DNA of 64,000 nt. Origin: Bifidobacterium merycicum DSM 6492. GTDB taxonomy: Bacteria; Actinomycetota; Actinomycetes; Actinomycetales; Bifidobacteriaceae. The notes under the pieces were generated by a model that ran no database searches, had not been told where the DNA came from, and worked only from the letters and a program-made list of their open reading frames with translations. A program made the translations under genes and the position numbers. Positions within the stretch are counted from its first letter, which is position 1. Each line of letters starts with the position of its first letter. The stretch spans positions 372,001 through 436,000 of the forward strand of contig NZ_FQTX01000002.1 in assembly GCF_900129045.1 (NCBI RefSeq), written 5' to 3'. Positions 43,242-51,961 of this stretch are shown piece by piece.

Positions 43242-43913
43242 GACGGCGACGAGGCGCTGCTGGCCATCGCACGCAAGCAGTGCCGCATCACCACGCGCAC
43301 GAGCGGCCACGGCGTGCGCACGGTGGCGCCGCTGCCGATCAACCTCGGCGCATGGCAGCTCGCCCAGGACATCGACGAGCTGATCCTCTCGATTGCGCGG
43401 GCGCTCGGACTGCCGACGCGGGAGAGGGACACCGTGGCGCTGACCTGGGCGATCGGCCAGCCGTGCAACATCGAACATCTGTTCGAACGCGACGACGCGG
43501 CCGCCATCGTGGCGCTCGTGGAACAGGCGGCCAGGCGCATGGCGCGGTTCCTGGAACCCGAGCCAGACCGCACCATGATCGGCCGGTGCCTGGGATGCGA
43601 CGCCGACCTGTGGGCCGAGCAGTCGGACATCGACGGCGGGTGGATCGTCTGCGAGGCGTGTGGGCGCGAGCAGCGGGTGAGGGACGTGGCCGAGGCGCGG
43701 GTGCTCAGGCTCGTCGCCTGCGACGCGACCGGCACCGCTGCCGAGCTCGCCGCCCTGCTCGGCAGATGCGGGGTGACGGTCAGACGCAAGACCATCAGCG
43801 AGTGGAAGCGGCGCGGGATAGTCAGGCCCATCGGCTTGGAGGGAGGCAAGCCGGTCTACCGGCTGTGGGACATCTGGCGGGCGTCGAACCGCAACGCTGT
43901 GGACGAAACTTGA
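43158..43913 (+). CDS. Phage zinc-ribbon and helix-turn-helix protein
   Basis: The 251-residue protein has a helical N-terminal half, a zinc ribbon (CLGCDADL...CEACGREQ, about 145-172) and a C-terminal DNA-binding region (LAALLGRCGVTVRRKTISEW). It ends with a segment like a replication or regulatory wing (GGKPVYRLWDIWRA). It is the last gene before the strong promoter at 43910 and could be a late-gene activator; that is inferred from position only. Confidence 0.6.
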   Translation: MSENTSSQTTQPNPQHQRKLEQALAAIHDGDEALLAIARKQCRITTRTSGHGVRTVAPLPINLGAWQLAQDIDELILSIARALGLPTRERDTVALTWAIGQPCNIEHLFERDDAAAIVALVEQAARRMARFLEPEPDRTMIGRCLGCDADLWAEQSDIDGGWIVCEACGREQRVRDVAEARVLRLVACDATGTAAELAALLGRCGVTVRRKTISEWKRRGIVRPIGLEGGKPVYRLWDIWRASNRNAVDET

Positions 43914-43938
43914 CAGCGGCCTGCTGTGGACGTATAAC
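43910..43938 (+). promoter_or_regulatory. Near-consensus promoter before the packaging and head genes
   Basis: TTGACA (43910-43915) and TATAAC (43933-43938) are separated by exactly 17 bases. The -35 overlaps the stop codon of the gene before. A 230-base leader leads to the HNH gene. It is the best promoter match in the prophage and is likely to drive the late genes. Confidence 0.75.
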
Positions 43939-43964
43939 ACACTACAGTTAGATTTTTCATATCG

Positions 43965-43995
43965 GGAGCCACGGGCCAGCACGGTTCGTGGCTCC
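43965..43995 (+). other. Hairpin in the late leader
   Basis: GGAGCCACG (43965-43973) pairs with CGTGGCTCC (43987-43995) around a 13-base loop. No T run follows, so a terminator is unlikely. It lies about 20 bases after the predicted transcription start and may be an antitermination or stability element. Confidence 0.4.
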
Positions 43996-44167
43996 TGTCG
44001 TATACGGGGAGGGGTGTCTTCGCAAAGGGGAGGGACATCGTCGAACGACGGGGAGCCCCATCGAGATACGGGACCGGCATGCACGGGAGCGCCGGCGCCG
44101 TCCAGACGAAACGGAGCGAAGCACGCCGGCAAGCCACGGGATCCCGCATCTGCACATGGAGGCCACG

Positions 44168-44497
44168 ATGAGCAAGCGCCGCAACGAGCGGGTCAGCAAC
44201 GGGCACAGGCGTAGGCAGATCAGGGCAAGGGTGCTGGCCGCATACGATGTGTGCGCCATCTGCGGCAAGCCCGTCGACAAGACGTTGAAGACACCGCATC
44301 CGATGAGCGCCGAAGTGGACGAGCTCATACCGGTCTCACGAGGCGGCGACCCGTACAGCTTTGCGAACTGCAGGCTCACGCACCGCATCTGCAACAGGAT
44401 GAAGAGCGACAAGACCGACGAACACGCACGAGCGCTGCTGGCCGGCAAGCAGGACATCAAACCAAGCTCGATTCCGTTCAAAACGTTCGGCATCTGA
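44168..44497 (+). CDS. HNH endonuclease
   Basis: The 109-residue protein has the HNH fold with zinc-binding CAICGKPVD and LTHRICNRMK and the central motif EVDELIPVSRGGDPYSFANC. HNH proteins next to terminase genes are needed for DNA packaging in several siphoviruses. GGAGG lies just before ATG 44168; a longer frame from 43988 crosses the leader and is rejected. A 132-base gap separates it from the terminase small subunit. Confidence 0.88.
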   Translation: MSKRRNERVSNGHRRRQIRARVLAAYDVCAICGKPVDKTLKTPHPMSAEVDELIPVSRGGDPYSFANCRLTHRICNRMKSDKTDEHARALLAGKQDIKPSSIPFKTFGI

Positions 44498-44629
44498 CCC
44501 GATACCAGGGCAGGGTACCCGGTCATACCCCCTTGGGGTCGCCTCGGGTGCAGTGCCGATATCCCTCCCGGAATACAAACGTCGGAAACAGGGGAAACGA
44601 CGAAAGGTCGGAAAGCGAGGGAAGCGCCG

Positions 44630-45049
44630 ATGAAGTGCGAACTCTGCGGCAAGGAATTCCGGCCTTCCGGCCACGGGCGGCCGCAACGCTACTGCTCCAA
44701 ATCCTGCCGCCAGAAAGCGGATTATCGTCGGAAAAAGAACCGGCCACCGCAGACGGCCGCGAAAAAGACCAAGACCAGGACGAAACAGGAACCGGAATCC
44801 GACCTCGACCGGCGGAGTTTCGAACGGATGATGGACGGCTCCCATGAGGACACGCTCCGCGAAATCGTCGGCAGACTGCGCGAGGCTCTGCATGACCCGT
44901 CGACGCCGGCCAACGCGTTGCCGTCGATCAGCAGCAAGCTCGCCGAATTCGACGAGCGGATGCGCATGGCCGAGGAATCCGGCAGCCTGTTCGATGCGAA
45001 TGATGATGTGACGGAGGTGGCGGAGGATGTCGGAGCGTCGATTGTCTGA
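44630..45049 (+). CDS. Terminase small subunit-like protein
   Basis: The 139-residue protein starts with a zinc knuckle (MKCELCGKEF and RYCSKSCRQKADYRRKKN) that resembles small CGNR or FCS-type fingers and is followed by a basic, then acidic helical part (LREIVGRLREALHDPSTPAN). Position directly before the large terminase, with a 23-base overlap, makes it the probable DNA-recognition subunit. The sequence match itself is weak. Confidence 0.6.
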   Translation: MKCELCGKEFRPSGHGRPQRYCSKSCRQKADYRRKKNRPPQTAAKKTKTRTKQEPESDLDRRSFERMMDGSHEDTLREIVGRLREALHDPSTPANALPSISSKLAEFDERMRMAEESGSLFDANDDVTEVAEDVGASIV

Positions 45050-46463
45050 GATCGCCCAACGGCTCGTGAAGCCGGAAGACATCACGTCGAGCGACTTCAA
45101 CCTGATCAACAACGCGGCGGCCAAGGCCGGAATCCACTACGACCTGTGGCAGAAGGGCTTCCTCTACCTGTTGTTCGCCAAACGCGCGGACGGCAAATAC
45201 GCCTGTGGCTCCGGTGGGGCGGTACTGTCCAGCTGCAGGCAGATCGGCAAGACGTTCACGGTCGGCACCGCGATGTTCATCCTGTGCGCCGGACGCGCCG
45301 GGACATTGGCCATCTGGACCGCGCACCACACGCGCACCTCCGACGAGACGTTCGCCGACATGTGCGACCTGACACGCAATCCGAAACTGTCCAGGTACGT
45401 GCTGAACGTGCGTCGAGCGAACGGCCAGCAGGAGATCCGTTTCACCAACGGCAGCCGCATCATGTTCGGCGCCCGCGAGAACGGTTTCGGTCGAGGCCTG
45501 CACTCCGCAGACATCGAGGTGTTCGACGAGGCTCAGATCCTCACCATCAAGGCTTTGGACAACCTGATTCCGATCGTGAACACGAGTCCGAATCCGTTGA
45601 TCGTGTTCATGGGCAATCCACCGAAGCCGGGCGACCAGTGCGAGGCGTTCGAGGAGAAACGTTCCACCGCGTTGTCCGGCAAGTCGGACGACATGCTCTA
45701 CGTGGAGCTTGGCGCGGACCGCGACTGCGATCCGGACGACAGGAGCGCGTGGGCGAAAGCGAACCCGTCGTATCCGAAACGCACCAGCGAACAGGCGATA
45801 CTGCGCATGCGCAATCTCCTCGCCGAGGATTCGTTCCGCCGTGAGGCGCTCGGCATCTGGGATGAGACCGCCGCCGCGTACGCCATCAGCCCCGACCTGT
45901 GGAAGGCCGCAGCCGTTGACGACGTGCCCGAAGGCGGCACGGTGAGCTTCGGCCTCGACATGCCGCCCGACAGGAGCGTGCTGACCATCGGCGCCGCATC
46001 GCGGTACGAGGACGGGTCGGCCGTCATCCAGATGGCGAACATCAAGGACGCGCGGCAGGCGGGAACCATGTGGGCCGTTGACTGGCTCGCCGAACGCTGG
46101 CCGAAGACCGCCAGCGTGGTCATCGACGCGCAGTCCCCGGCAATGAGCCTGCTGCCCGACCTGAAGGCCGCGCACGTGAGGGTCACGGTGACGAACATGC
46201 AGGAGATGGGCCGCGCATGCGGCCGGTTACTCGACATGCTCAAGGCCGGCACGCTCAAACACCCGCCGGACGAATACCAGCCGCAATTGGCCACCGCCGT
46301 CAAGGGCGCGACCACGCGGCCGTTGGGGCAGTCCGGCGCGATCGCCTGGAACAAGCTCGGCTCGGATATCGACATAACGCCGCTCGTATCCACCACACTC
46401 GCCCTGTACGGCGCGTTCACCACGAAACGGCACCCCGGAAGACGACAGGAGGTGATGGTCTGA
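45027..46463 (+). CDS. terL: Terminase large subunit
   Basis: The terminase motor cuts and packages phage DNA. The 478-residue protein has an ATPase domain with Walker A SSCRQIGKT (about 68-76), TAHHTRTSDETF, Walker B IEVFDEAQ, and a nuclease domain with the Asp strands VSFGLDMPPDRS and VVIDAQSPA. The overlap with the small subunit and TGATG coupling to the portal gene are typical. GGCGG-rich sequence before the start gives weak initiation, so coupling is likely. Confidence 0.93.
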   Translation: MSERRLSEIAQRLVKPEDITSSDFNLINNAAAKAGIHYDLWQKGFLYLLFAKRADGKYACGSGGAVLSSCRQIGKTFTVGTAMFILCAGRAGTLAIWTAHHTRTSDETFADMCDLTRNPKLSRYVLNVRRANGQQEIRFTNGSRIMFGARENGFGRGLHSADIEVFDEAQILTIKALDNLIPIVNTSPNPLIVFMGNPPKPGDQCEAFEEKRSTALSGKSDDMLYVELGADRDCDPDDRSAWAKANPSYPKRTSEQAILRMRNLLAEDSFRREALGIWDETAAAYAISPDLWKAAAVDDVPEGGTVSFGLDMPPDRSVLTIGAASRYEDGSAVIQMANIKDARQAGTMWAVDWLAERWPKTASVVIDAQSPAMSLLPDLKAAHVRVTVTNMQEMGRACGRLLDMLKAGTLKHPPDEYQPQLATAVKGATTRPLGQSGAIAWNKLGSDIDITPLVSTTLALYGAFTTKRHPGRRQEVMV

Positions 46464-47977
46464 TGGTGTTCTACATGGCCGACGGCACCACAATCAGCAC
46501 AGCGCCGAAATTCACCGGCAGCAGCTACCTCGACACAGCTAGCGGCAACGTCGGCACCATCCTCGGCGTCGACGACGAGGACATGCCCGTCATCCACGAG
46601 CTGCTGCGCGTCTGGCGCGAGAAATACCCGCGCAACCTGATCCGCGGAGCCTACTACGACTGCAAGGAACGGTTCAAGGACTTCGGCATCTCCATCCCCG
46701 ACCAGATCAAGAACAAGGTCGAGGCGATGATCGGATGGCCCGAACTCGCCGTCCGATCGTTGAGCGACCTGAGCGACCTGGAAGGATTCAGCATCTCCGG
46801 CGACGACACGATGGGCATCAACGACCTGTTCGAGGACAACCAGCTGGATGTCACCGCATCCGAACTGATCGTATCCTCATACAAGCACTCATGCAGCTTC
46901 CTGACCATCGCCGCAGACCCGGAGGATCCGGAACGAATCAGCATGATCCCCCGTTCCGCCGACTGGTCCGCGGGAATCTGGGACAGGCGCAACCACCGCC
47001 TGGCCGCCGCGCTGACCATCACCGAGGACGACAAGGACGGACGGATCTGCTCGTTCAACGTATGGCTCCCCGGCAAGGTCTACGAATGCTCAGGGCGCCC
47101 ACTGCCATGGCGCGCGGAGAAAATCGAAACGAACTTCGACCAGCCGACGGTCGTCGCGCTCGCCTACGACAGGCAGATGGACCGCCCGTTCGGCCACAGC
47201 CGCATCAGCCGCTCGCTCATGAGCCTCGTGGACGCCGGATTCCGCACCATGGTCCGCATGGAGGCATCGGCCGAATTCTACTCCGTCCCCAAACTCTGGT
47301 TCATCGGAGCGAACAAGGACGCGTTCAGCAGCAACACATGGAAAAGCCTCATCCAGGCGATCAACGCCATCAGCGCCGACGAGGACGGCAACCTCCCCCA
47401 ACTGCAGCAGGTGCAGCAGGCGTCCATGACACCCCATTCGGACATGCTCAAGACCATGGCCATGCTCGTCGCCTCGCAGACCCGCGTGCCGGTCGACTAC
47501 CTGGGCATCACCCTGGACAACCCGACCAGCGCCGAGGCCATGGCATCCGCCGAACGACGGCTCACCCGCATCGCCGACAAGCAGAACGTGGCCTTCGGAC
47601 GCGAACTCAAACGTGCCATGGGCATCGCCGTGGCACTGCGCGAAGGCGCGAACGCGATACCCGACTCCATGCGCGACGTACACCCGGTATGGGCACCGAC
47701 AAGGGAGATCTCCGACGCGGCGCGCGCCGACGCGTTCACGAAAATCGCCGACAAGGTCACCGGCTACGCCGACTCCGACGTCGGACTCGAACGCCTCGGC
47801 CTGAGCCGCGAGGAAATCACCCGCCTACGCGCCGACCAGCGCAAGGCTCGCGCACAGAACGTCGTGGACCAGCTCAAGATCCGAACAGCGCAAAACAGCC
47901 AGCAGGAGGCATCAGATGGAACTGAACAATCTGAACCTGCCGCCGGAACGCCGCAAAGCGCTGGAACAGGTGCTTGA
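46463..47977 (+). CDS. Portal protein (SPP1 gp6-like)
   Basis: The portal is the dodecameric ring through which DNA enters the head. The 504-residue protein follows the pattern of SPP1-type portals: YYDCKERFKDFGISIPDQIKN, then the conserved SISGDDTMGINDLFEDNQLDV region, FGHSRISRSLMSLVDAG and VPVDYLGITLDNPTSAEAMASAE. It starts at ATG 46463, overlapping the terminase stop. Its C-terminus, Gln/Ser-rich, overlaps the minor capsid gene by 62 bases in another frame. Confidence 0.9.
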   Translation: MVFYMADGTTISTAPKFTGSSYLDTASGNVGTILGVDDEDMPVIHELLRVWREKYPRNLIRGAYYDCKERFKDFGISIPDQIKNKVEAMIGWPELAVRSLSDLSDLEGFSISGDDTMGINDLFEDNQLDVTASELIVSSYKHSCSFLTIAADPEDPERISMIPRSADWSAGIWDRRNHRLAAALTITEDDKDGRICSFNVWLPGKVYECSGRPLPWRAEKIETNFDQPTVVALAYDRQMDRPFGHSRISRSLMSLVDAGFRTMVRMEASAEFYSVPKLWFIGANKDAFSSNTWKSLIQAINAISADEDGNLPQLQQVQQASMTPHSDMLKTMAMLVASQTRVPVDYLGITLDNPTSAEAMASAERRLTRIADKQNVAFGRELKRAMGIAVALREGANAIPDSMRDVHPVWAPTREISDAARADAFTKIADKVTGYADSDVGLERLGLSREEITRLRADQRKARAQNVVDQLKIRTAQNSQQEASDGTEQSEPAAGTPQSAGTGA

Positions 47978-49301
47978 CCAGGCATGGAAGGACTATCAGG
48001 ACGACCTCACCAACCTGACCGACGCGGCCGCCGATGAGATCGAAACCGTACTGGAACGCGACCCATTGAACGCACGCGAAACAGTACGCGAATACACGGC
48101 CGCGGCCAACAGGCTCGCCGACGACTACTACACGACCGTACGCACCGCATGGGCCGAATACGCCGGCGTCACCATGCCCGACTTCGACCCCGGCGCCGAC
48201 CTGGAACCAGAACGCGTGCTCTGGCAGGTCCAAGGCGGCTTCTCCAATACCGACTACAACGGCCTGACCTACTCGCAGGTCATGGCCGGCCAGGCACGAT
48301 CCGGTGCGACCATCGACGACCTATGGCCATCATTCTCGAACATCGACGACGCACAACAATTCATCACCGACATGATCCGCACCGGAGCACGCCTCACCGA
48401 ACGACGGAACATCCGACTCGACCCCACGAAACCAAAATGGGCAAGAGTACCAAAAGGACCGAAAACATGCGCGTTCTGCGCCATGCTCGCCTCACGCGGC
48501 TACGCATACACCAGCGAGGAAGCGGCAGGCGGCAAAGGCAACACCTATCACACCGACTGCCACTGCCAACCCATGCCCAACTGGGGCAAACAAGCCCTCA
48601 CCGGATACGACGAAGCCGCATACAAGGCCGAATACGAGCGGATGAAGGCGCTTGCCGACCGTGAATACGATGGCGACATCCTCAAGGCGTACAGGCGGTC
48701 TCCCGGCGTGTGTACGGATTCGGTCGTTCCCGAGGCTTTGAAGAAGACCCCCGGACGCCCGCCGAAGTTCGACGCGGATCATCCGTTCAGAACCTTCCTG
48801 GGTAGCAGGAACCTGAGGGATGCGGTCATGGGAACGAATCCGATGTTCGGCGAGGGGCCGGAATACCAAAACAACTGCCAGCGCTGCGTCGTCGCGTACG
48901 AGATGCGCAGGCGAGGATACGCCGTCACCGCGATGCCGAGACCTATGGATCCGAGAACGGGACTTCCGGCCATAGATACGGATACAAACCGATGGGTAAA
49001 CGCGTTCAAGGGCGATTGGAGGTCTTGCGGCCCCGATACGGGATTGGACGGCGCTTCGAAGCTTTTGTGGGAATGGGGCAAGGGTAGCCGCGCGTTCATC
49101 GAAGTGGAATGGCTCGACGGAACAAGACATGTGTTTGTCGCGGAGAATCTGAAAGACGGAATACACTTCATCGACCCGCAAACCGGGTCGATGAACGCAT
49201 CCCGGTATTTCGGAATCGTCAACCATGGCATGACCCGTATAATGAGGGTAGACGACGCAGATCCTACCGAACTGGTACTGAAATACTGCAAGGAGGGCTA
49301 G
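47916..49301 (+). CDS. Minor capsid protein with C-terminal papain-fold toxin-like domain
   Basis: The first 240 residues are a phage minor capsid (VG2/SPP1 gp7-like) protein, with the cysteine cluster TCAFCAMLASRGY...YHTDCHCQPMP at about 184-220. After about residue 260 the sequence changes character. A segment with NNCQRCVVAYEMRRRGYAVT (Cys321), DGTRHVFVAE (His405) and HFIDPQTG (Asp420) fits the papain-fold toxin (Tox-PL, glutamine deamidase-like) domains of polymorphic toxins. The codon use there is less biased to C-ending codons. The small gene that follows looks like an immunity gene. Confidence 0.8.
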   Translation: MELNNLNLPPERRKALEQVLDQAWKDYQDDLTNLTDAAADEIETVLERDPLNARETVREYTAAANRLADDYYTTVRTAWAEYAGVTMPDFDPGADLEPERVLWQVQGGFSNTDYNGLTYSQVMAGQARSGATIDDLWPSFSNIDDAQQFITDMIRTGARLTERRNIRLDPTKPKWARVPKGPKTCAFCAMLASRGYAYTSEEAAGGKGNTYHTDCHCQPMPNWGKQALTGYDEAAYKAEYERMKALADREYDGDILKAYRRSPGVCTDSVVPEALKKTPGRPPKFDADHPFRTFLGSRNLRDAVMGTNPMFGEGPEYQNNCQRCVVAYEMRRRGYAVTAMPRPMDPRTGLPAIDTDTNRWVNAFKGDWRSCGPDTGLDGASKLLWEWGKGSRAFIEVEWLDGTRHVFVAENLKDGIHFIDPQTGSMNASRYFGIVNHGMTRIMRVDDADPTELVLKYCKEG

Positions 49302-49556
49302 ATGATATTAGATGATGCCATCAGTCTCGTCCTTGACGAGTACCCCGGCATGAAAGCGATAGGCGCCGCGGAGAGTCCCGACGCATGGATCATCGGCCTT
49401 GACTTCGCCTCTTCTACCAGCGAACACCCTGTGCCGGGCACGCCGAGCATCGCGGTCGAGAAGACGTCGGGCGTTCTGCACAGTCTTGTTCCAGGGACGG
49501 ACGAATTCTGGCATTACATGACCGGCGCCAGAAAAGTGCCCATCCCACAAGTCTGA
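49302..49556 (+). CDS. Small acidic protein, likely immunity partner of the capsid-borne toxin domain
   Basis: The 84-residue acidic protein starts directly after the TAG of the capsid-toxin gene, with AAGGAGG upstream. Its pattern (MILDDAISLVLDEYPGM, AWIIGLDF, GTPSIAVEKTSGVLHSLVPG) resembles the YrhB/Imm35 type of immunity proteins that sit beside toxins of polymorphic systems. The family match is by eye. It ends just before a terminator. Other readings, such as a head accessory protein, remain possible. Confidence 0.55.
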   Translation: MILDDAISLVLDEYPGMKAIGAAESPDAWIIGLDFASSTSEHPVPGTPSIAVEKTSGVLHSLVPGTDEFWHYMTGARKVPIPQV

Positions 49557-49566
49557 AATTCTTTTC

Positions 49567-49590
49567 AAGCCACCCACATGGGTGGCTTTT
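49567..49590 (+). terminator. Terminator after the toxin-immunity pair
   Basis: AAGCCACCC (49567-49575) and GGGTGGCTT (49580-49588) form a perfect stem with a four-base loop, and TTTT follows. It separates the packaging and toxin block from the tRNA and scaffold gene. Confidence 0.85.
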
Positions 49591-49607
49591 CTTATGCCTG
49601 AAATCAG

Positions 49608-49689
49608 GGTGGATTGCCGGAGCAGACGAACGGACCCGACTGTAAATCGGGCGCATTTTGCCACGCGGGTGCGAATCCCGCATCCACCA
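49608..49689 (+). tRNA. Phage-encoded tRNA-Tyr (anticodon GTA)
   Basis: The acceptor stem GGTGGAT (49608-49614) pairs with ATCCACC (49682-49688), with discriminator A at 49689. The anticodon arm CCCGA-CTGTAAA-TCGGG gives GTA (Tyr), and the long variable arm fits a class II tRNA. The T arm is GCGGG-TGCGAAT-CCCGC: the loop has G at position 55 where U is nearly universal. CCA is not encoded. It lies between two head genes, right after a terminator. Confidence 0.9.
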
Positions 49690-49806
49690 CTCGACCAGCC
49701 GGTCCGGTTGGCGGCGACCATGCGCCGTATCACATGGGAGGACCATACAGCGCACCGTGGCGCGGTCGAACTCGAATCCACGGGAAACAGCAAGAAGGAG
49801 CACAGC

Positions 49807-50334
49807 ATGTTCAATAGATTCCGATTCCCGACCCGTATCCGTCTCATCGACGGTGGCGTGGACGAGGGCGGTTCCGGCGAAGGCACCGAGCCCGAGCCGA
49901 AATCGTTCACTCAGGAGCAGGTCGACCAGATCGTGGAGAAAAGACTGGCCAAGGAGCGCGGCAAGTACAAGGACTACGACGAGCTCAAAACCAAGGCCAT
50001 GAAACTCGACGAGATGGAGAACGCCGGCAAGAGCGAACTCGACAAGCTCAAGGAATCGAACGCCGCATTGCGCAAGCAGATCGACGACGCCGCGGCAGAG
50101 AAACAGCACGCCGAATGGGTGTCCGAAGTCGCCAAAGACAAGGACGTCCCCGCCGAACTGCTCCGAGGAAGCACCAGGGACGAGCTCGAAGCGCATGCGG
50201 AACTCCTCCACAAGGCGCTGAACCCGTCATCCAAAGCCCCACAGGTGAGGAACCAGACGGGCTCTCCATCGCATCAGAACAGCAACAAGGACGCCGAAGA
50301 GCTCTCGTACATCCACCAGCTCCTCGGCAAATAA
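49807..50334 (+). CDS. Phage scaffolding protein
   Basis: The 175-residue protein is highly charged and helical, with FTQEQVDQIVEKRLAKERGKY and a coiled coil (ELDKLKESNAALRKQIDDAAA), as in the DUF4355-type scaffolding proteins. It guides capsid assembly and is then lost. The start is ATG 49807, with AAGGAG upstream; a longer frame from 49582 crosses the tRNA and is rejected. The major capsid gene follows in 27 bases. Confidence 0.85.
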   Translation: MFNRFRFPTRIRLIDGGVDEGGSGEGTEPEPKSFTQEQVDQIVEKRLAKERGKYKDYDELKTKAMKLDEMENAGKSELDKLKESNAALRKQIDDAAAEKQHAEWVSEVAKDKDVPAELLRGSTRDELEAHAELLHKALNPSSKAPQVRNQTGSPSHQNSNKDAEELSYIHQLLGK

Positions 50335-50361
50335 TCCGACCGACCGAAAGGACAAGCCATC

Positions 50362-51243
50362 ATGGCGATGAAAACAGACCAGATCAAGCTCCCCGTGAGC
50401 GTGGCCACCGAAATCGTGAACAAGGCCAAGGACACCAGCACCATCGCGTCGCTGAGCCCCAGCACGCCGCAGATCTTCTCCGACGCCGACTACCTCGTGT
50501 TCAACGGCAAGAGCGAAGCCGAGGTGGTGGCCGAGGGCGCCGTCAAGAGCAGCTACGAGCAGACCGTGGATTCCGTCGTGGCGAAGCGCTTCAAAGTGCA
50601 GACCACCACTCGCGTCACCAGCGAACTCCAGTGGGCGGACGAGGACAACCAGCTGCAGATCATCCGCAGCATCCAGGCGGATCAGGCAGCCGCTTTGGGT
50701 CGTGCGCTCGACTACGTGATCTACCATGCGATTAACCCAAAGACCGGCGCCGTGCTTTCCGGATTCGAGTCGTTGAGCACGTCCGCCATGCAGGTGACCG
50801 CCGGCGATGACGACATCAGCAACGTGGATGCCTTGGCCGACGCGCTGAACGACTCCTACGACATCAACGGCGTGGCATTGTCCAAGACGTGGGCGTCCCG
50901 TCTGCGCAAGCTGCGCGTGCCCTCCACCGGCATGCGCTTCTACCCGGAGATCCCGCTGAACCTGCAGGCCGGCAGCCTGGACGGCATCACAGCCGCGACC
51001 TCCGGCACCGTCAACGGGCGACTGGCCACGACCCCGACGAAGGTGCTCGCGTTCATGGGCGACTTCTCGCTGATCAAATGGGGAATGGTGCGCGACCTGA
51101 CCAGCGAGATCATCGCCTACGGCGACCCGGACCAGACCGGCGTGGACCTGAAGGCCCACAACCAGATCGCATACCGCACCGAGGCGATGTACGCGTTCGC
51201 CGTCATCGACCCGCACGCGTTCGCCGTGCTCAAGACCAAGTGA
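50362..51243 (+). CDS. Major capsid protein (HK97-like fold)
   Basis: The 293-residue protein has the pattern of HK97-like capsids: a short N-arm, FSDADYLVFNGKSEAEVVAEGAVKSSYEQT, a helix (DNQLQIIRSIQADQAAALGRALDY) and C-terminal strands (VNGRLATTPTKVLAFMGDFS, IDPHAFAVLK). It is encoded straight after the scaffold, and is probably the most abundant virion protein. GAAAGGACAAGCCATC precedes the ATG. Confidence 0.92.
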   Translation: MAMKTDQIKLPVSVATEIVNKAKDTSTIASLSPSTPQIFSDADYLVFNGKSEAEVVAEGAVKSSYEQTVDSVVAKRFKVQTTTRVTSELQWADEDNQLQIIRSIQADQAAALGRALDYVIYHAINPKTGAVLSGFESLSTSAMQVTAGDDDISNVDALADALNDSYDINGVALSKTWASRLRKLRVPSTGMRFYPEIPLNLQAGSLDGITAATSGTVNGRLATTPTKVLAFMGDFSLIKWGMVRDLTSEIIAYGDPDQTGVDLKAHNQIAYRTEAMYAFAVIDPHAFAVLKTK

Positions 51244-51251
51244 GGTGAACG

Positions 51252-51560
51252 ATGAGCTTCCCCATCCAGACACTCGTGATCAACCCCGCAGGCGATGAAA
51301 AGCACACCGTCGGCCCATTGGACGCACAGGTGCGGCTCGTCAACCAGGACGGCACCGCCTTCCCGGGAACCGGACAGCACGCCTTCAACGAGATGATCGG
51401 CAACGCCAACAGCAACGTGGCCACGACAACGACGGCAAACCCGACCAAGGACGAGTACAACAAGCTCGTCACGGCCTTCAATGCGTTGGCCGCGCAGTTC
51501 AACACCCTCGTGACGGGACTCGCGGAAGGCGGACTCATCAAACTGCCGGATAAGGAGTGA
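51252..51560 (+). CDS. Head decoration or fibre-like protein
   Basis: The 102-residue protein begins with a beta-rich part (SFPIQTLVINPAGDEKHTVG) and ends with a trimeric-coil-like segment (YNKLVTAFNALAAQFNTLVTG). The latter resembles the C-terminus of phage head fibre proteins. It lies 8 bases after the capsid gene. The call is weak but the place is right for a decoration protein. Confidence 0.5.
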   Translation: MSFPIQTLVINPAGDEKHTVGPLDAQVRLVNQDGTAFPGTGQHAFNEMIGNANSNVATTTTANPTKDEYNKLVTAFNALAAQFNTLVTGLAEGGLIKLPDKE

Positions 51561-51562
51561 CC

Positions 51563-51961
51563 ATGACGGACGAGCCCGACATGTTCGCCACCTCCGACGA
51601 CCTCGAACGGAGGTGGCACAAGCTCACCGACGGGGAACGCGAGAAGGCCGACACGCATCTCATGGACGTGACCGACTACATCAAGGAACGCTCCCCGAAC
51701 TGGCGACGTCTCCAAAAAGAACGGCCACGCCTGCTGACGAAGGTCACCTGCGACATCGTCCGCAGGATCATGCAGTCCGACCCGCTCGACATCCCCGGCG
51801 GCGTCACGCAGATGAACCAGACCACCGGCAGCTTCAGCGAGCAGTACAGCTTTGGGGCGCCGACCGGTGACCTGTGGCTGCGCGACGACGAGAAACGCAT
51901 CCTCGGCATCAATGCCCAACGCGCGTTCAGCGTCGACATGGCCACGGGGGAGGTGTCCTAG
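51563..51961 (+). CDS. Head-tail connector (adaptor) protein
   Basis: The 132-residue helical protein (FATSDDLERRWHKLTDGERE, DVTDYIKERSPNWRRL, VTCDIVRRIMQ) and its tail (MNQTTGSFSEQYSFGAPTGDLWLRDDEKRIL) fit the Gp15/Gp19-type adaptors that bind the portal. AAGGAG supports ATG 51563; GTG 51557 is two codons earlier. The stop TAG overlaps the GTG of the next gene. Confidence 0.75.
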   Translation: MTDEPDMFATSDDLERRWHKLTDGEREKADTHLMDVTDYIKERSPNWRRLQKERPRLLTKVTCDIVRRIMQSDPLDIPGGVTQMNQTTGSFSEQYSFGAPTGDLWLRDDEKRILGINAQRAFSVDMATGEVS

